From NCBI GenBank assembly GCA_050084985.1, contig JBITNC010000001.1, positions 11,532,001-11,596,000 on the forward strand: a stretch of 64,000 nt of DNA. The letters are read 5' to 3'. The stretch comes from Nageia nagi. Taxonomy: Eukaryota > Pinophyta. Made by a program: the position numbers and the translations under genes. Within the stretch, counting starts at the first letter, position 1. Each line of letters begins with the position of its first letter. Positions 11,301 to 22,130 of this stretch are shown piece after piece. Below the pieces are notes generated by a model that saw nothing but the letters and a program-made list of their open reading frames with translations, had not been told where the DNA came from and made no database searches.

Positions 11301-11752
11301 AATCATTTGTTGTTGTTGTTGGCATTTTTGTTGCTAGGGTCAGGGGTTATATTTTCATTGTCTATTAGTTTAAGGATTTAATATTTTTCTACTTATAATA
11401 TCAGTTGGAAGTCCTAGGTTGGTCCCTTTGTAGCTATATATCAAAATAATTCTCACCTACAACCTTGAAGATATCATTAAATGGAGGTTCTAACATTTCT
11501 TCTATAATTGAAGTCAAGGATTGTCCTTGAGTTTTGGGTTGCTTAAAGGTAGTGATAAAAATTTACAAAACTTTAAGGTCATCTAGTGGCTCGAGGAGTA
11601 GGCAAACATTATGGGGGAATATGTAATCAATTTGTCATCTTTTTTGATTGACTATACTAGTAAGGGTCATATTGTTGTTTGTTTTGGGGGTAAAGGGTAA
11701 TATAGCTCTTTTTGTATTTACATAGATTGCTTAATCTATTTGTTTTTTATGG
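11301..11752 (-). other. Upstream part of gypsy B, heavily decayed
   Basis: No clear motif. Its position between the gag remnant and the insertion point at 11753 suggests gag N-terminus or leader of gypsy B, which would resume at 14935. Confidence 0.35.
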
Positions 11753-11757
11753 GTTTC
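11753..11757. repeat. Target-site duplication GTTTC (left)
   Basis: GTTTC directly precedes the TGATGC start of the 5' LTR; the same five bases follow the 3' LTR at 14930-14934. Confidence 0.92.
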
Positions 11758-12245
11758 TGATGCATGCGTTTGCCGGGGCCGTAACTTTTGATCCGGAGGT
11801 CGTTTTGCTTCGAAATTTAAACTGTGGTTTCGTGACGAATTTCTAGTTATGGCAATTCAATAGAACTACCATACCCAAAAAATGATATTTTTAAGGCCTG
11901 ATTCATTCGTCTAAGGCCTGAAAAATAGGCTTTTTTAAGAGCACTCCTGATTTTTAGGCTTTTTTGCATGTTGCGCCTTTAGTAACTCTTGTTTTTCTTC
12001 TAGTTAAGGGTGGATATTTTAGATACTGCTTAATTAGTGTAAGAGGGATGCGCATGCAAATTTTGGGCGCAATCTGACTCATTTTGGTTTTTTTGTTTTT
12101 TTTGTGGCTATTTAAAGGGCATTGTATTCTCTTGGAGAGTATGTGGATTCAGGAATAAGAAAGAGCATTTTGGTCTAGATTTCTTCTGTATGTTTTGTGA
12201 CTGGATTTCAATTTCTGTTTTCCTTTTACAGTTGAATTCACATCA
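11758..12245 (+). repeat. 5' LTR of the deleted chromovirus
   Basis: Begins TGATGCATGCG and ends GAATTCACATCA. It matches 14445-14929 with about a dozen substitutions and a few one-base or homopolymer indels. Most substitutions are transitions. Confidence 0.93.
12109..12116 (+). promoter_or_regulatory. TATA-like box in the 5' LTR
   Basis: TATTTAAA about 130 bp before the LTR end, preceded by a T-rich tract. Position suits an LTR promoter; inferred from sequence only. Confidence 0.45.
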
Positions 12246-12247
12246 TT

Positions 12248-12260
12248 TGGTACCAGAGCC
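12248..12260 (+). promoter_or_regulatory. Primer-binding site, initiator tRNA-Met type
   Basis: TGGTACCAGAGCC two bases after the LTR differs at one base from TGGTATCAGAGCC, the standard plant primer site complementary to the 3' end of initiator tRNA-Met. Confidence 0.85.
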
Positions 12261-12269
12261 AAGGAAAAG

Positions 12270-13200
12270 ATGCCGCCTAGGAGACAAGGTAGAGGTGTCG
12301 GTAGGGGCATCGGCCGAGGAGTCGGTAGAGGTATCGACAGGGTGTAGCTGATGCGTATGCCCATATGAATCGGTAGATTGAGGACCTACACGCCGAAGTT
12401 GCCCGATTGATTGGTGCAATTAATCGCATGGGGGGGAGGATACCCCATGCGTACCCGCATCCAGGATCTGATAGTGAGAGCCTGTTTGGGGGAGAGGACT
12501 CTAGCGTTGAGGAGGAAGGAGAATCGATGCGCCCAGAAGAAGCTGGGCAAGGCTTTGAAAATCGATTAATCCAAGCCTTGGAGGGACTGAAAGGAAATCA
12601 AGATGGGATTAAGATTGACATTCCTGAGTATGCTGGTGGTTGAAACCAGAAGAGTTGATTGATTGGGTTAATAGCCTAGAGAAGTATTTTGAATGGAGAA
12701 ACCTTGCAGAGGATAAGAAGGTGAAGCTTGCATGCACAAAATTGAAGGGACATGCATTGATCTGGTGGGATCATTTACAAAAATCTCGACAGCAGAAGGG
12801 AAAAGAGAAGATCAGAGCTTGGGCCAAGATGAAAAAAAAATTAGAAGAAAAGTTTATTCCTATTGACTATTCCCAGACCTTATTTCGGAGGTTCCAGAAC
12901 CTTCGACAGAGAGACCAAAGCATCGAAGATTACACCAATGAGTTCTACAAATTATCCATTCAGGTAGAGTATGAGGAGACGGACTAGCAGAGAGCTGCAA
13001 GGTATGTGAATGGTCTCAGCTATTCTATCCAGGATGAGATAAGTATGCATCGCACTCTTACTGTAGAGGATGCATATCAGATGGCTTTGAAGGCTGAGGA
13101 GAAGCTTACGAGACGTAGCAGAGGGGGAAAGAACGGGTCGACACCCTCTTCAAATAGAGGGTGAGGTGGATCTAACTTCGTAAGGGTGAATCTTCGGTGA
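12270..13200 (+). pseudogene. gag of the deleted chromovirus
   Basis: The start ATG at 12270 opens MPPRRQGRGVGRGIGRG, a Gly/Arg-rich start common in plant gypsy Gag. Frameshifts near 12345 and 12640 and a stop at about 12985 break it. Pieces are IEDLHAEVARLIGAINRMGG, then the acidic part to IDIPEYAGG, then LKPEELIDWVNSLEKYFEW, KKVKLACTKLKGHALIWWDH and KMKKKLEEKFIP, which is the usual capsid core of chromovirus Gag. It ends in an Arg-rich tail near 13130. The CCHC zinc knuckle expected after this is not seen, so a small deletion there is possible. Gag would form the virus-like particle. Confidence 0.85.
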
Positions 13201-13363
13201 TTGGGAAAAATGAGGATCAGACAGGACAGAGCCAAGACACCCTCCAAGGGGGAAGAGGATATCCAAGAAGAAGAAGAGGTGGAGGCTGAGACTGAAGTTG
13301 CTGCAGACACGGGTGAAACCCTCATGATAAAGAAGGACCCTTGCTGTCCCTGAGAAATTAAGC

Positions 13364-14050
13364 ATGCTAGAAGGGGATAAGGAGGACTCTTGGTTGCGTA
13401 AAACCATTTTCCGCACGAGATGCACTTCAGGAGGAAAGGTGTGTAACGTGGTCATTGATGGAGGGAGTTGTGAAAATTTGGTCTCTAATGTTATGGTGGA
13501 TAAGTTACAGTTAACATGTGAAGCCCATCCGACCCCTTATCGTGTTTCCTGGATTAAGGAAAAAAATACAGTGCTTGTTGATAAGAGGTGTTTAGTAAGT
13601 TTTTCCATTGGGAAGGCGTACAAGGATACTGTATGGTGTGATGTGATTCCGATGGATGCATGTCATATTCTGTTAGGAAGGCCATGGCAGTATGATAGAG
13701 ATTCAGAACATAATGGGAAAAAGAATACTCACACATTCTGGAAGGATGGCATCAAGATAGTTTTGTTACCCATGAAGGAGGAGGGACCGAGTGAGAGCTT
13801 ATTGGCAACAAAGGAGTTTCTTGCCAAAATTAAGGGCGAACAGGTTAGTGATGCGGTCGAAGCCTTTGCTGAGCATATACACGACGTGCAAGAATTAGTG
13901 AAAGCCCCATTACAACATAGTAGTGCTCAGTATAAGACAACCGCAGATGCACATCGGTGGGTGAAAGTGTTTACAGAAGGTGATTTGGTCATGGTCCATC
14001 TTCGAAAGGAGCGATTTCCTACAAGGACATATAATAAAACTGAAGCTTAA
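13364..14050 (+). pseudogene. In-frame protease to integrase-C-terminus fusion created by a deletion
   Basis: A 228-residue open frame. Residues about 20-110 are an aspartic protease: VVIDGGSCENLVS (the triad is D-G-G instead of D-S-G), then HILLGRPWQYDRD. After ATKEFLAKIKGE the frame passes directly, near 13838-13860, into DAVEAFAEHIHDV, YKTTADAHR and EGDLVMVHLRKERFP. That second part is the end of a chromovirus integrase (the C-terminal SH3-like, GPY-type region). The whole RT, RNase H and integrase core, roughly 2-2.5 kb in a normal element, are absent. The frame is then lost because of one extra A in the A-run near 14036; the true continuation is in the next frame. The upstream stretch 13200-13364 is decayed linker. 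Confidence 0.88.
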
Positions 14051-14440
14051 GAAGATTGGTCCATGTAAGATTCTGAAGAAAATCAATAATAATGTTTATA
14101 GAGTTGAATTGCCTGATGATTTTGATATCTCCCCAGTTTTTAACGTTTCTGATTTATTTCAATATTTTGGGAATCTGGAGGATGCTGACTTTCAAGATAC
14201 AGTGGATTGGGTTCAACAGATTCCCAAGAAGAGAAAAAGATTGCGTAGCCCGTATCCTTGATAAGAGGGTTACCACTACTCGGCATGGAAACTACAACAG
14301 ATATTTGGTTCAATGGGAAGGCCTACCACCCTCATCTAATACTTGGGTTCCAGAGTCCGAGTTACAGAAGCTTGATAACCAAAAGCTTCAGGAATCTCAC
14401 TCAGTTGAACTCGCAGGAGCTGAGTTCTTTTCACCCGAGG
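14030..14440 (+). pseudogene. Integrase GPY end and chromodomain
   Basis: After the frameshift near 14036 the protein continues as KLKLKKIGPCKILKKINNN, VYRVELPDDFDISPVFNVSD and LFQYF, the usual end of gypsy integrase. A second frameshift near 14240 leads to VARILDKRVTTT, then YLVQWEGLPPSSNTWVPESE, a chromodomain with its aromatic and acidic landmarks. In chromoviruses this domain is thought to steer integration by reading histone marks. Its presence places the element in the chromovirus clade; I do not assign a lineage within it. The frame ends at the purine tract before the 3' LTR. Confidence 0.85.
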
Positions 14441-14444
14441 AGAA
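14437..14444 (+). promoter_or_regulatory. Polypurine tract
   Basis: GAGGAGAA directly before the TGATGC start of the 3' LTR; the plus-strand primer site. Confidence 0.75.
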
Positions 14445-14929
14445 TGATGCATGCGTTGCCGGGGCCGTAACTTTTGATCCGGAGGTCATTTTGCTTCGAA
14501 ATTTAAACTGTGGTTTCGTGACGAATTTCTAGTTATGGTAGTTTAGTAGAACTACCATACCCAAAAAATGATATTTTTAAGGCCTGATTCATTCGTCTAA
14601 GGCCTGAAAAATAGGCTTTTTTAAGAGCACTCCTGATTTTTAGGCTTTTTTGCATGTTGCACCTTTAGTAACTCTTGTTTTTCTTCTAGTTAAGGGTGGA
14701 TATTTTAGATACTGCTTAATTAGTGTAAGAGGATGCGCATGCAAATTTTGGGCGCAATCTGACTCATTTTGGTTTTTTGTTTTTTTTTTTGGCTATTTAA
14801 AGGGCATTGTATTCTCTTGGAGAGTATGTGGATTCAGGAATAAGAAGAGCATTTTGGTCTGGATTTCTTCTGTATGTTCTGTGACTGGATTTCAATTTCT
14901 GTTTTCCTTTTATAGCTGAATTCACATCA
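14445..14929 (+). repeat. 3' LTR of the deleted chromovirus
   Basis: Near-identical to 11758-12245, ending ACATCA, and followed by the GTTTC duplication at 14930-14934. The 89-codon open frame at 14650-14919 lies wholly within it and is not a gene. Confidence 0.93.
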
Positions 14930-14934
14930 GTTTC

Positions 14935-15315
14935 TATTACTTTTTCTATTATCAAGCTAGGTAAGGCTAGATGTTCCTCTCTAATCCATCCTATTATGGT
15001 ATTAGTTTTATAAATTATGTGTAAGTGATATAAGCAAAAATAATGTTGATAAATTAATGGTAATAGCCCCCATTACTCTCTTAATTCATTAAAAGGTAGC
15101 ATTAGTTAGATAAAATAGGTTTTACATTCTCTTATATTATGATTTTGAGGTATATGTTTGATGACATCAATTACTTGAGGTCCAACATCAATTTATACAG
15201 ATTCTTCTATCCTAACTATGGTCACTAGGTCCTCAATATCTCAATCGATGATCCCATTTGGTTGATCAATGAAAGGTTGAATCATATTATATAATATGTA
15301 ATTGAATCAATTTGG
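14935..15315 (-). other. Presumed upstream part of gypsy B
   Basis: Continues the sequence broken by the chromovirus insertion. Minus-strand reading gives only short fragments with no clear motif. It runs into the second assembly gap. Confidence 0.35.
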
Positions 15316-15415
15316 NNNNNNNNNNNNNNNNNNNNNNNNNNNNNNNNNNNNNNNNNNNNNNNNNNNNNNNNNNNNNNNNNNNNNNNNNNNNNNNNNNNNN
15401 NNNNNNNNNNNNNNN
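15316..15415. other. Assembly gap (100 N)
   Basis: Exactly 100 N. Sequence on either side has no visible relation. Confidence 0.99.
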
Positions 15416-16640
15416 TACTAATTAATAGATGAGCATTAGGTTTAATACTTAAGGGGTTTAGATTAAATTGTTGTAAAAACTAGGGTTGAAAAAAAAGGGT
15501 AATATATGAGGATAGGATTCTTACCCAAATTTAACCATTAAAAAAAATGGGCAGGGTAGTTGGCATTCTTTTTACCAAGCGGGTGGGGCCAAGGGGTTTA
15601 TGGACTCTATCCATATTTCAATGCTTGTACTTTACATTGGATCTTAATTATTATGATTTTATATTAGATTTTTTTTTAAATTTCTAGTAAATGATTTATT
15701 TAATTTGTTCAATATAAACTTAATTTAAATTTTTAATACTAACTTGATTTGTTAGTTTTTTTGAATATAGATTGCTTTTAGAATTGATAGTTTGAGTGTT
15801 AAGAGTAAATTAAGACTATTAGATTAAAAGAGAATGCAAATGTGATCATATTTACAAACAAAATGAATACTTTGTTTTTTAAAAAAATTTTAGTGTTTTT
15901 TTAACAATTAAAATTTTAAAATTTTATTAATTTATTTGTAAAGTTGTTATCTTAGTTAATTCAATCTCCACCCCTTATCCCCCCTTCAAACTTCATATTT
16001 TTTTTTTTTTTAACTTTTTTTTTATGAAAAGTTATCTTGTATTAAAAATAAAAAAGCATAAAAAAATTTCAAAAAAAAAAAAATTTTTTAATGGTAGATG
16101 ACACACCCCAGAGTAAAAACCCAAATCAAAAAGTTAGGATTTAAAAAAAAAGAAAACTAAAGACACTAATAATAAAAAAATGACATCTTTAGGTTTTCAA
16201 AAATATAAAAAGAATTTTTAATTAAACTAACATTCTTTGGGAAGGGGAGTGTTTTGGGGATCATATTCATCCACCAAATTCTACCAATTTTTTTAGAAAT
16301 TTTCATAAAGGTACCCCATCCTAATTTATCAATGCCCTTAAGGTGACTTAGAATCCACATCCCACCCACTAGTCATATCTATAGGAGTGTGTAAATTGGG
16401 ATGAGTGTCCTAGATATTGGTCATTTAGAAAATTGCCATCATCTAGATGAGGCCCCCAACTATCAACATTATGAGAAGAATATCCTAGCATTGGAGGTAG
16501 GGAACTCTAGTCACGATGAAGGGGAGGGAATTGAGCTTGGATGTGTTGCGAATGGTGATGGAGTTATTGAGATCTGGAATGGGAGCACTTATGGAAATAA
16601 GGATTTGGATAAACCCTACTAATAGCACATGTAGCATAGC
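15416..16640. other. Unrecognised AT-rich sequence with A/T homopolymer runs
   Basis: Contains several A or T tracts (about 15,990-16,090 and 16,140-16,190). No coding similarity recognised. The 73-codon open frame at 16401-16622 is antisense to the direction of the neighbouring LINE fragment and resembles nothing I know. Confidence 0.5.
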
Positions 16641-16649
16641 CTCAAAAAT

Positions 16650-17175
16650 TTAGAAAATCACACAAATGTCTAAGCTCCATCTAAACTTTTTCAACCTGAA
16701 CATAAATTTGCAACCAAGAATCATGGAAAATCAACAACTTATCAGTCAAAGAGAAAGTAGAAGGTTGTAATTGATCAAAAATCATTTTGTTTATATATTT
16801 CTAAATGTGGAATGAGATAGTAGTAGAAAATATGTGCCAAATCTCAAAAATATCCAAAGAGAAATCTAGAGAGCCCCCTACTAAAATATGGAACCAAGTA
16901 AAGGAATGAGACATGTACAAGCAGAAAAAAAGGACTCAATCCAATGCCATCTAGACTTGGCTTTTGGGCTTTCCCAAAAAATATGAAATCAATACTCCTA
17001 CTAATTACAAAAAACATAATGTGTATCAACAACCCCCAAATGGACCAACCAAGACCCCAATGAAAGACTTTGAGACAATAGGCACTAAGCAAAAAGAAGA
17101 ACTTTGGTTCAAGGTAAGAATTTCAAAATATCTGGAATCGAGTTCTCCACTTATATCTAGTAGAAATTGGTAAAT
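16650..17175 (-). pseudogene. LINE (non-LTR) ORF2 C-terminal remnant
   Basis: On the minus strand, reading across frameshifts, this gives KWRTRFQIF*NSYLEPKFFF, then a Leu/Trp-rich stretch, then FWGKPKSQ-like and IWHIFSTTISFHI*KYINKM segments. Their order resembles the zf-RVT and final region of plant LINE ORF2 (W..K.PPK..FFLW..., C..C.....H.FW.C, ..IWK.RN...). The zinc-binding Cys and His residues are mostly lost. No endonuclease or RT core is visible nearby and the poly-A end was not identified. This call rests on pattern, not on a database match. Confidence 0.45.
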
Positions 17176-20100
17176 ATGTTTTCATATATAGGCCTTATTC
17201 ATTGTGTAAAAAGCTTCCTAAGGAACTAGATTAACTATTTGAGATCTGATATAACATGCAAACTATTTATACCATAAGAATAATTAACTATTTTTCAACT
17301 ACATTGTTGGAAGCTAATGTGTACATCCATGCATTAACAAAAAAGTTTCAATAACTATTTTATTTTATTTTTTATTCTATTGAAAAATTTCAATGTTAAT
17401 TTTTCATGAGAAATTTTTATATAACTTAGATAGTCAATAACTTCAACAATTTATGATACATGGCATATAGGTCTTCATTAGGCAGCTCTAAGTATGCTCC
17501 CATCAACTTAGGGTTGAAGTAGATCACCATATGCCAAGAGTGGAGCAAATATTTCTATTTTATTCCTTACAAGAAGTAGAAAATTTGCATCATTTTATCA
17601 TCTATTGTTTGATTTACTAATATAATAGAGGAAAATCCCATTGTCTCTTCAAGAGTGACTTACACTTTATATCCACATTTTTCAGTTATAAGGACCAACA
17701 TCATCTCAAACTTTACATCAAAGAAGTAATCAATTTTCATCATCAAAAGGGCTCTCATATAAGTGCCTCTCATCTTCTATAATATCAAATTTTCACAAAC
17801 TACATCACTTATTTTGATAAATCGAACCAAAGATAGATATAAATGTTGGTCGAAAGCAACAAGCACCAGATCACCTATACATCAATAGGGTAAGTAGACA
17901 ACATATTAGTGGATCTATGAGACTCCATATTACTAATGTATGGATAGAGATAGATCAATGATTTTTCATCAATAATTCATCAATGATGTTAGGGGAATTT
18001 GATATAGTATCCTTTTTTTGGGTGCTTCATTATATAGGAAATGTTTGCACTCTTTGTATTTATTTTCCTTTTCTTTTTGGTTGGGCACTTTTGGCATCCC
18101 TAATTGTAGTTCTCATTGTTCTATTATCTCAATTACTTGAGTCACCTGTGACCCATAATATAAATAATTAATAAAATTTCATTTCATTTCATCTCTCAAG
18201 TAATTAGTAGTTAGACTTTTTGACTTAACATATTCAACATATTCTCTTTTTATATATTTAGATATGTCTTTCGGTAATATGATGTGCATGAATAAAATAT
18301 AAGAGTATGCATATATATTTTGTTTTGTCTATTCTTAATTCATTATTTTTATTGTATCCAAGTGAAACAACATTTCTTCATACTTATTTGTTTCCTATTT
18401 TCATTTGATATCAAATGATCCAAAATTGGATCTCCAAAATGATGAAGTGTAAATTTTTAATGTACACTCATATCATTGGTTATGACTCCATGGTATTGAA
18501 AGTTCAAATGAAATCTTAATTGAATTTATTTTTTACTCAAAATTACAATTTAAAGGTTTTTATTGCATAATAATTAAAGATTATTATTTAATATTAAAAT
18601 TTTAAAAGTTATTTTAAAACATAACTTGGCAATAAAAATTCCTATAGAACCCATAATGTTAAGATGGTAATAATGGGATGCAGTCTACAATAAGTGATGA
18701 TGTGGAAGTCAAATTGGAATTGTAAATACAAAGCACAATTTCAAATCAACATAGATGTGCATCCAATATAAGTGCCACTTCAGCATTGAGGCATCACATT
18801 GGAGCAATATGCATAAAAGGATCTCGCTTATGTAGAGGAGTTCATGAGTTTGCATTGTTAAATGCATTTACTTGTAGAGGCCATATGGAATTTAATAGAG
18901 TTTGACTAACAATCATTAGGTATATGTGTTAGCATGGACTAGAGTGACATACCCATTATCCATTTGAAGTATAAAAATGATTTAGAAACCTTGGTAACAT
19001 GGTATGTAAATGGAAGCATGCAAATGGATTCTACCAAATTATAGAAGGAGGTCAACATGCGTGGAGTTGTTTTGGAGGATTGTGTGTATGGAAGGGATAA
19101 AATCTACAAAAAGATAGTTCATATTCTAGTTTGGTGTGAGTAAGATTATTTATGAGCTTGAGAGGTGGTATTTAATTCCAATGATGATAGTGGAACTCAT
19201 GAAAGGGTTGGGATGCTATTAATGCATGTCTTGATCAAGCCACCCATTAGTGGTAATTACCCATATTTAGAGTCATTCAAATTTTAGTGGATACATCAAA
19301 CATCAACAACTCCAGAATGACAATTGATTTGAACATGGTGACAATACACATGTGATGAACTTGTTAAAATAGAATGTCATATTTAGCCTATCCTTATTAT
19401 TCATCTACAATAGTAATCTTTAATTACTATTACAACAATATGTCAAATAAATATATTTTCTAACAAAGATGAGATATGTGCAAAACTAGCAATTGTAACC
19501 ACTTGGTAAATATGTCCTTTTATAAAAATATAAAATAGGCAAGCTATGAAATGTAAAAAAAATTGGATTTTTTTTATTAAGTCTTCTATTGAGACTGCAG
19601 TGAAAACAAGCTAAAGTTAAATGTCTTGTATGTTGTAATAAGACAAAAGTAGATCCAACAGTGTAAAATAACTTAGTACCTCAAAAACACCATCCAATGG
19701 ATGTAGAATAGAGCCAATACTCTTTTCTCTTATTACAACTCACAAGAAAAATATATTTTGCCATGAAAACAAGAACTATGAATATCCATATACACTAAGG
19801 ACTGAATCTAAAGTTTGATACTATGAAAATCAGACTCAAAAGTAAGCAAATGCTGCTACTATGAAATGTTTGAGAAATTCATTTGTAATAGTCTAATCAT
19901 TATATGTGTCTTAAAAGGAAATAAGCAAGTGGAGAAAAACTTGGAGAAGTGTGAGCCTTGTGAAGGCCTTTATATCTCACTCAAAACCACCATAATAGAA
20001 GGATATTTTGCTAGATGTAGCCTAGAGGAAGAGTGAATTAAGGTAAAATATTGAGTTCCATTTATGTGTTAATGATTTCTTCACTTAATTTCTTAAGTAT

Positions 20101-20205
20101 TATTTTTAATCTCCTTGTTTATTCTACAAAGCATTTGAGTGTTCAAGTATATTTTAATCTATATTTTGGCAAGTCTTGGATAATAATAGGATATCAAACT
20201 TTATA
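17176..20205. other. Unrecognised AT-rich sequence
   Basis: About 3 kb with no protein I can name. A short hairpin-forming pair, TTTTTATTGC near 18559 and GCAATAAAAA near 18632, could be a small foldback element, with no target duplication established. A 37-base segment at 18421-18457 recurs at 62830-62866 with three mismatches. The end of this stretch may include the 5' LTR of gypsy C, if the primer site at about 20211 is real. The open frame at 17983-18171 is hydrophobic by chance of T-richness. Confidence 0.45.
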
Positions 20206-20460
20206 AATCATGTAGTATTAGAGGAGTTCTATTACTAGAAATTGAAGTTGTTGGTAAGCTATTTTACAATTAAGTCCATGACATAAATGATTGGTGAACT
20301 TAAGGATAGAGTTTCTTATTTAGAGAGCCTTATAATTAGTTTGGCTAAAGGAAGTGGTGAGATGCATGCTCAAATTGAAAAAGCTTATCATTTTAAGAAG
20401 ATGAATATTTTGAAAGACAAAGAGAAAAATAATAATGTGTATAGCTAGAGCAGAGTGAGG
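20206..20460 (+). pseudogene. Possible primer site and gag start of gypsy C (outermost host)
   Basis: TAGTATTAGAGG near 20213 resembles a decayed TGGTATCAGAGC primer site. About 65 bp downstream an open stretch reads MIGELKDRVSYLESLIISLA followed by a Lys-rich region, as in the coiled-coil N-terminus of plant gypsy Gag. The stretch stops at the edge of the copia 2 LTR. The zinc-finger and protease end of a plus-strand gypsy appears just beyond the other copia 2 LTR (56250 onward), so these may be two halves of one gene separated by the nested stack. This is an inference from order and strand only. Confidence 0.35.
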
Positions 20461-20469
20461 CTAACCATA

Positions 20470-21632
20470 GGTGGAATAAATAGTGAGATATATTAGAGAC
20501 CAAAATATATGTACTGCAAAGAGGTAAAACTATTACAGGGCTCTCTCAAAGCTAACAGAAAAACATACATAGTTCTTTAATATGCTCCTCATCCTTTTTA
20601 CTTATAGATAGGCTATCTAGACTTATACTTGAAATAAAATATTACATATATGCTACTTAGTCAAAATACAATTAAATGCAACATGGCTCCATGCATGCAT
20701 TCTATCATCCTTTTTATAGAGAGTAGAGGAAGCCCATTCCTTTGTTTGCACGATGTCTAAAGCACTTTAAATGGTTGTAGAAGGTAGACCAATCATTTTT
20801 GTACAAAATGTTAATGCTAGTGTTCAAGAATTCATATAAGTAATTAAGCATATAATCCTAGGATAGAAATCCCTTATACAATCATTTTTATAGTGTAAAT
20901 TTGAGTTCTAATGTAAGAGGGATGTGATAGTGCAATAAGTCTTGGGATCTAAGCTCTAAAATGGTGACATCACTCACAAAAATTGATGGGTGTTATCAAT
21001 ACCTATAACTTGAAAGCAAAAAATATTAACACCTAGAGAAGATGTAGTTAAATCCCAAAGTCCAAGAAGTAATAATAATTCCTAGTAGCATAGGTAGTAG
21101 TGCTTGGAGGTGAGAGGCCAATAATGCCCAAGACCCAAAAAATTGCAAATACAATAGTTCCCAAATTTTGGGAGATAAAAACTCTAGTCAATAAGTCCCA
21201 AAGCATAGGGTTAATAAAGGTCAAAAAAGTTCCTATCTCTCAAGAATGGAGAGATTGAAGTATATCCCAAACATGGTGATAATGCCCGATATTTTCTAAT
21301 AACACTTAAGAAAAGAACTAGGAGTAAAAGAAAGCCTAAAGTGAAGAAAGAAAATAGAGCCTAAAGTCTAAAAAGTAAATAAAACCAGCACTAAGTCTTA
21401 AAATGTAGGATGTAGTAGAGGCTGATACAAAATAGAGCTCAGATGTGGTATATAGGTCAAAACACCTGAGAGTGGAGATTAAAATTTTCAATCACCCCAT
21501 CAATTTCCATGAAAAAATGAGAGCACTTTCTCTATTTGCCAAAGAACATAAATACAAAGAAAAACAAAGTTAAAGACATGCAATATATATAGAGACCAAT
21601 CAATATCCTGAGCTAGTCAAGATTTGCCAACA
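20470..21632 (-). repeat. 3' LTR of copia 2 (about 1.16 kb)
   Basis: Its minus strand starts TGTTGGCAAATC at 21632, right after a purine tract (rc of 21633-21645, CAGGGGATGAA) that follows the end of the copia 2 pol. It aligns with 55110-56199 over about 1 kb, at roughly 84% in the parts I compared, in the same orientation. The inner end is not sharp; similarity fades near 20465-20490. The 55-56 kb copy has about 60 extra bases around 55675-55735. Confidence 0.78.
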
Positions 21633-21702
21633 TTCATCCCCTGAATATCTAAGGTCTAGACTCCAAGTTGGCTTTGAATGTAGTAGAAATGATCATTGAA
21701 AA
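21633..21702 (-). pseudogene. Last codons of copia 2 pol and polypurine tract
   Basis: Minus-strand reading gives SQLGV, the conserved 'LGV' end of copia RNase H, then the purine tract before the LTR. It is cut off from the rest of copia 2 (28018 onward) by the Reina-like element. GAAAA at 21698-21702 is the probable target duplication, matching GGAAA at 28018-28022 in four of five bases. Confidence 0.65.
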
Positions 21703-22114
21703 TGTTAATATCTCACATTCTAACATTTTAGTGTTAGTATTAGTATTTTAATTAAATTGTTAGCCTATATTGTAAACCATAATATTGTGATTGTAAGGGT
21801 GGGGCTCAATTTTGCATGACTATTAAGGTTAGGGTTAGAATATTATAAATTGGTATAAGTGTATGGAGAAAGGCATCTTGAATATTATTTTCACTTTTAG
21901 AGTTGTAAGGAGATAGCCCCCCCTAAAGTGGCCTATGATTCTATTACTATTCAAGAAAATCCTATCCTTATCTACTTATTGTTGCTATTTCATGTTCTAT
22001 TTATTAGCACATGCTCTATTATTTCCACTAGATTAGTTGTCATTTTCCTATTTCAAATTGATATTTATTAAATTTTTGAAATATTTTCTTTTTCATATTT
22101 GTATCATCATAACA
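21703..22114 (+). repeat. 5' LTR of the Reina-like element
   Basis: Starts TGTTAATATCTCACATTC, ends CATCATAACA; aligns with 27607-28017. Confidence 0.88.
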
Positions 22115-22116
22115 TA

Positions 22117-22130
22117 CGGTATCAAAGCTC
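22117..22130 (+). promoter_or_regulatory. Primer-binding site, tRNA-Met type
   Basis: CGGTATCAAAGCTC, two changes from TGGTATCAGAGCTC, two bases after the LTR. Confidence 0.75.

Larger units (their letters stand above)
11758..14929 (+). mobile_element. Young internally deleted chromovirus (Ty3/gypsy), 3.17 kb
   Basis: Two LTRs of 488 and 485 bp, about 97% alike by eye, bound by a perfect 5-bp duplication GTTTC. A tRNA-Met-type primer site follows the 5' LTR and a purine tract precedes the 3' LTR. Inside are gag, protease, the C-terminal part of integrase and a chromodomain. Reverse transcriptase, RNase H and the integrase catalytic core are missing. Base composition is clearly less AT-rich than the flanks and CG dinucleotides are kept, so this is the most recent arrival in the left part. 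It could only have moved with proteins supplied by another element, if the deletion preceded insertion. Confidence 0.93.

Noticed and set aside
13077-13455. Two overlapping minus-strand open frames, Ser- and Pro-rich
   Set aside because: Antisense shadows of the gag-protease linker of the young chromovirus, which has recognisable domains on the plus strand.
14650-14919. 89-codon open frame with a hydrophobic start
   Set aside because: Lies wholly inside the 3' LTR of the deleted chromovirus and its counterpart in the 5' LTR is broken.
16401-16622. 73-codon acidic open frame as a possible host gene
   Set aside because: No similarity recognised, no intron or promoter context, and it lies antisense beside a LINE fragment.
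17983-18171. 62-codon hydrophobic open frame as a possible membrane peptide
   Set aside because: T-rich DNA gives Phe/Leu/Ile runs by chance; nothing supports it.
18559-18650. Foldback pair TTTTTATTGC / GCAATAAAAA as a MITE
   Set aside because: Inverted match is only about ten bases, no target duplication could be fixed and the DNA is very AT-rich; too weak to call.
18740-19260. Less AT-rich stretch examined as a possible PPR or other host exon
   Set aside because: No frame gives a recognisable motif; unlike the PPR piece in the CACTA element, the residues do not follow any repeat pattern.
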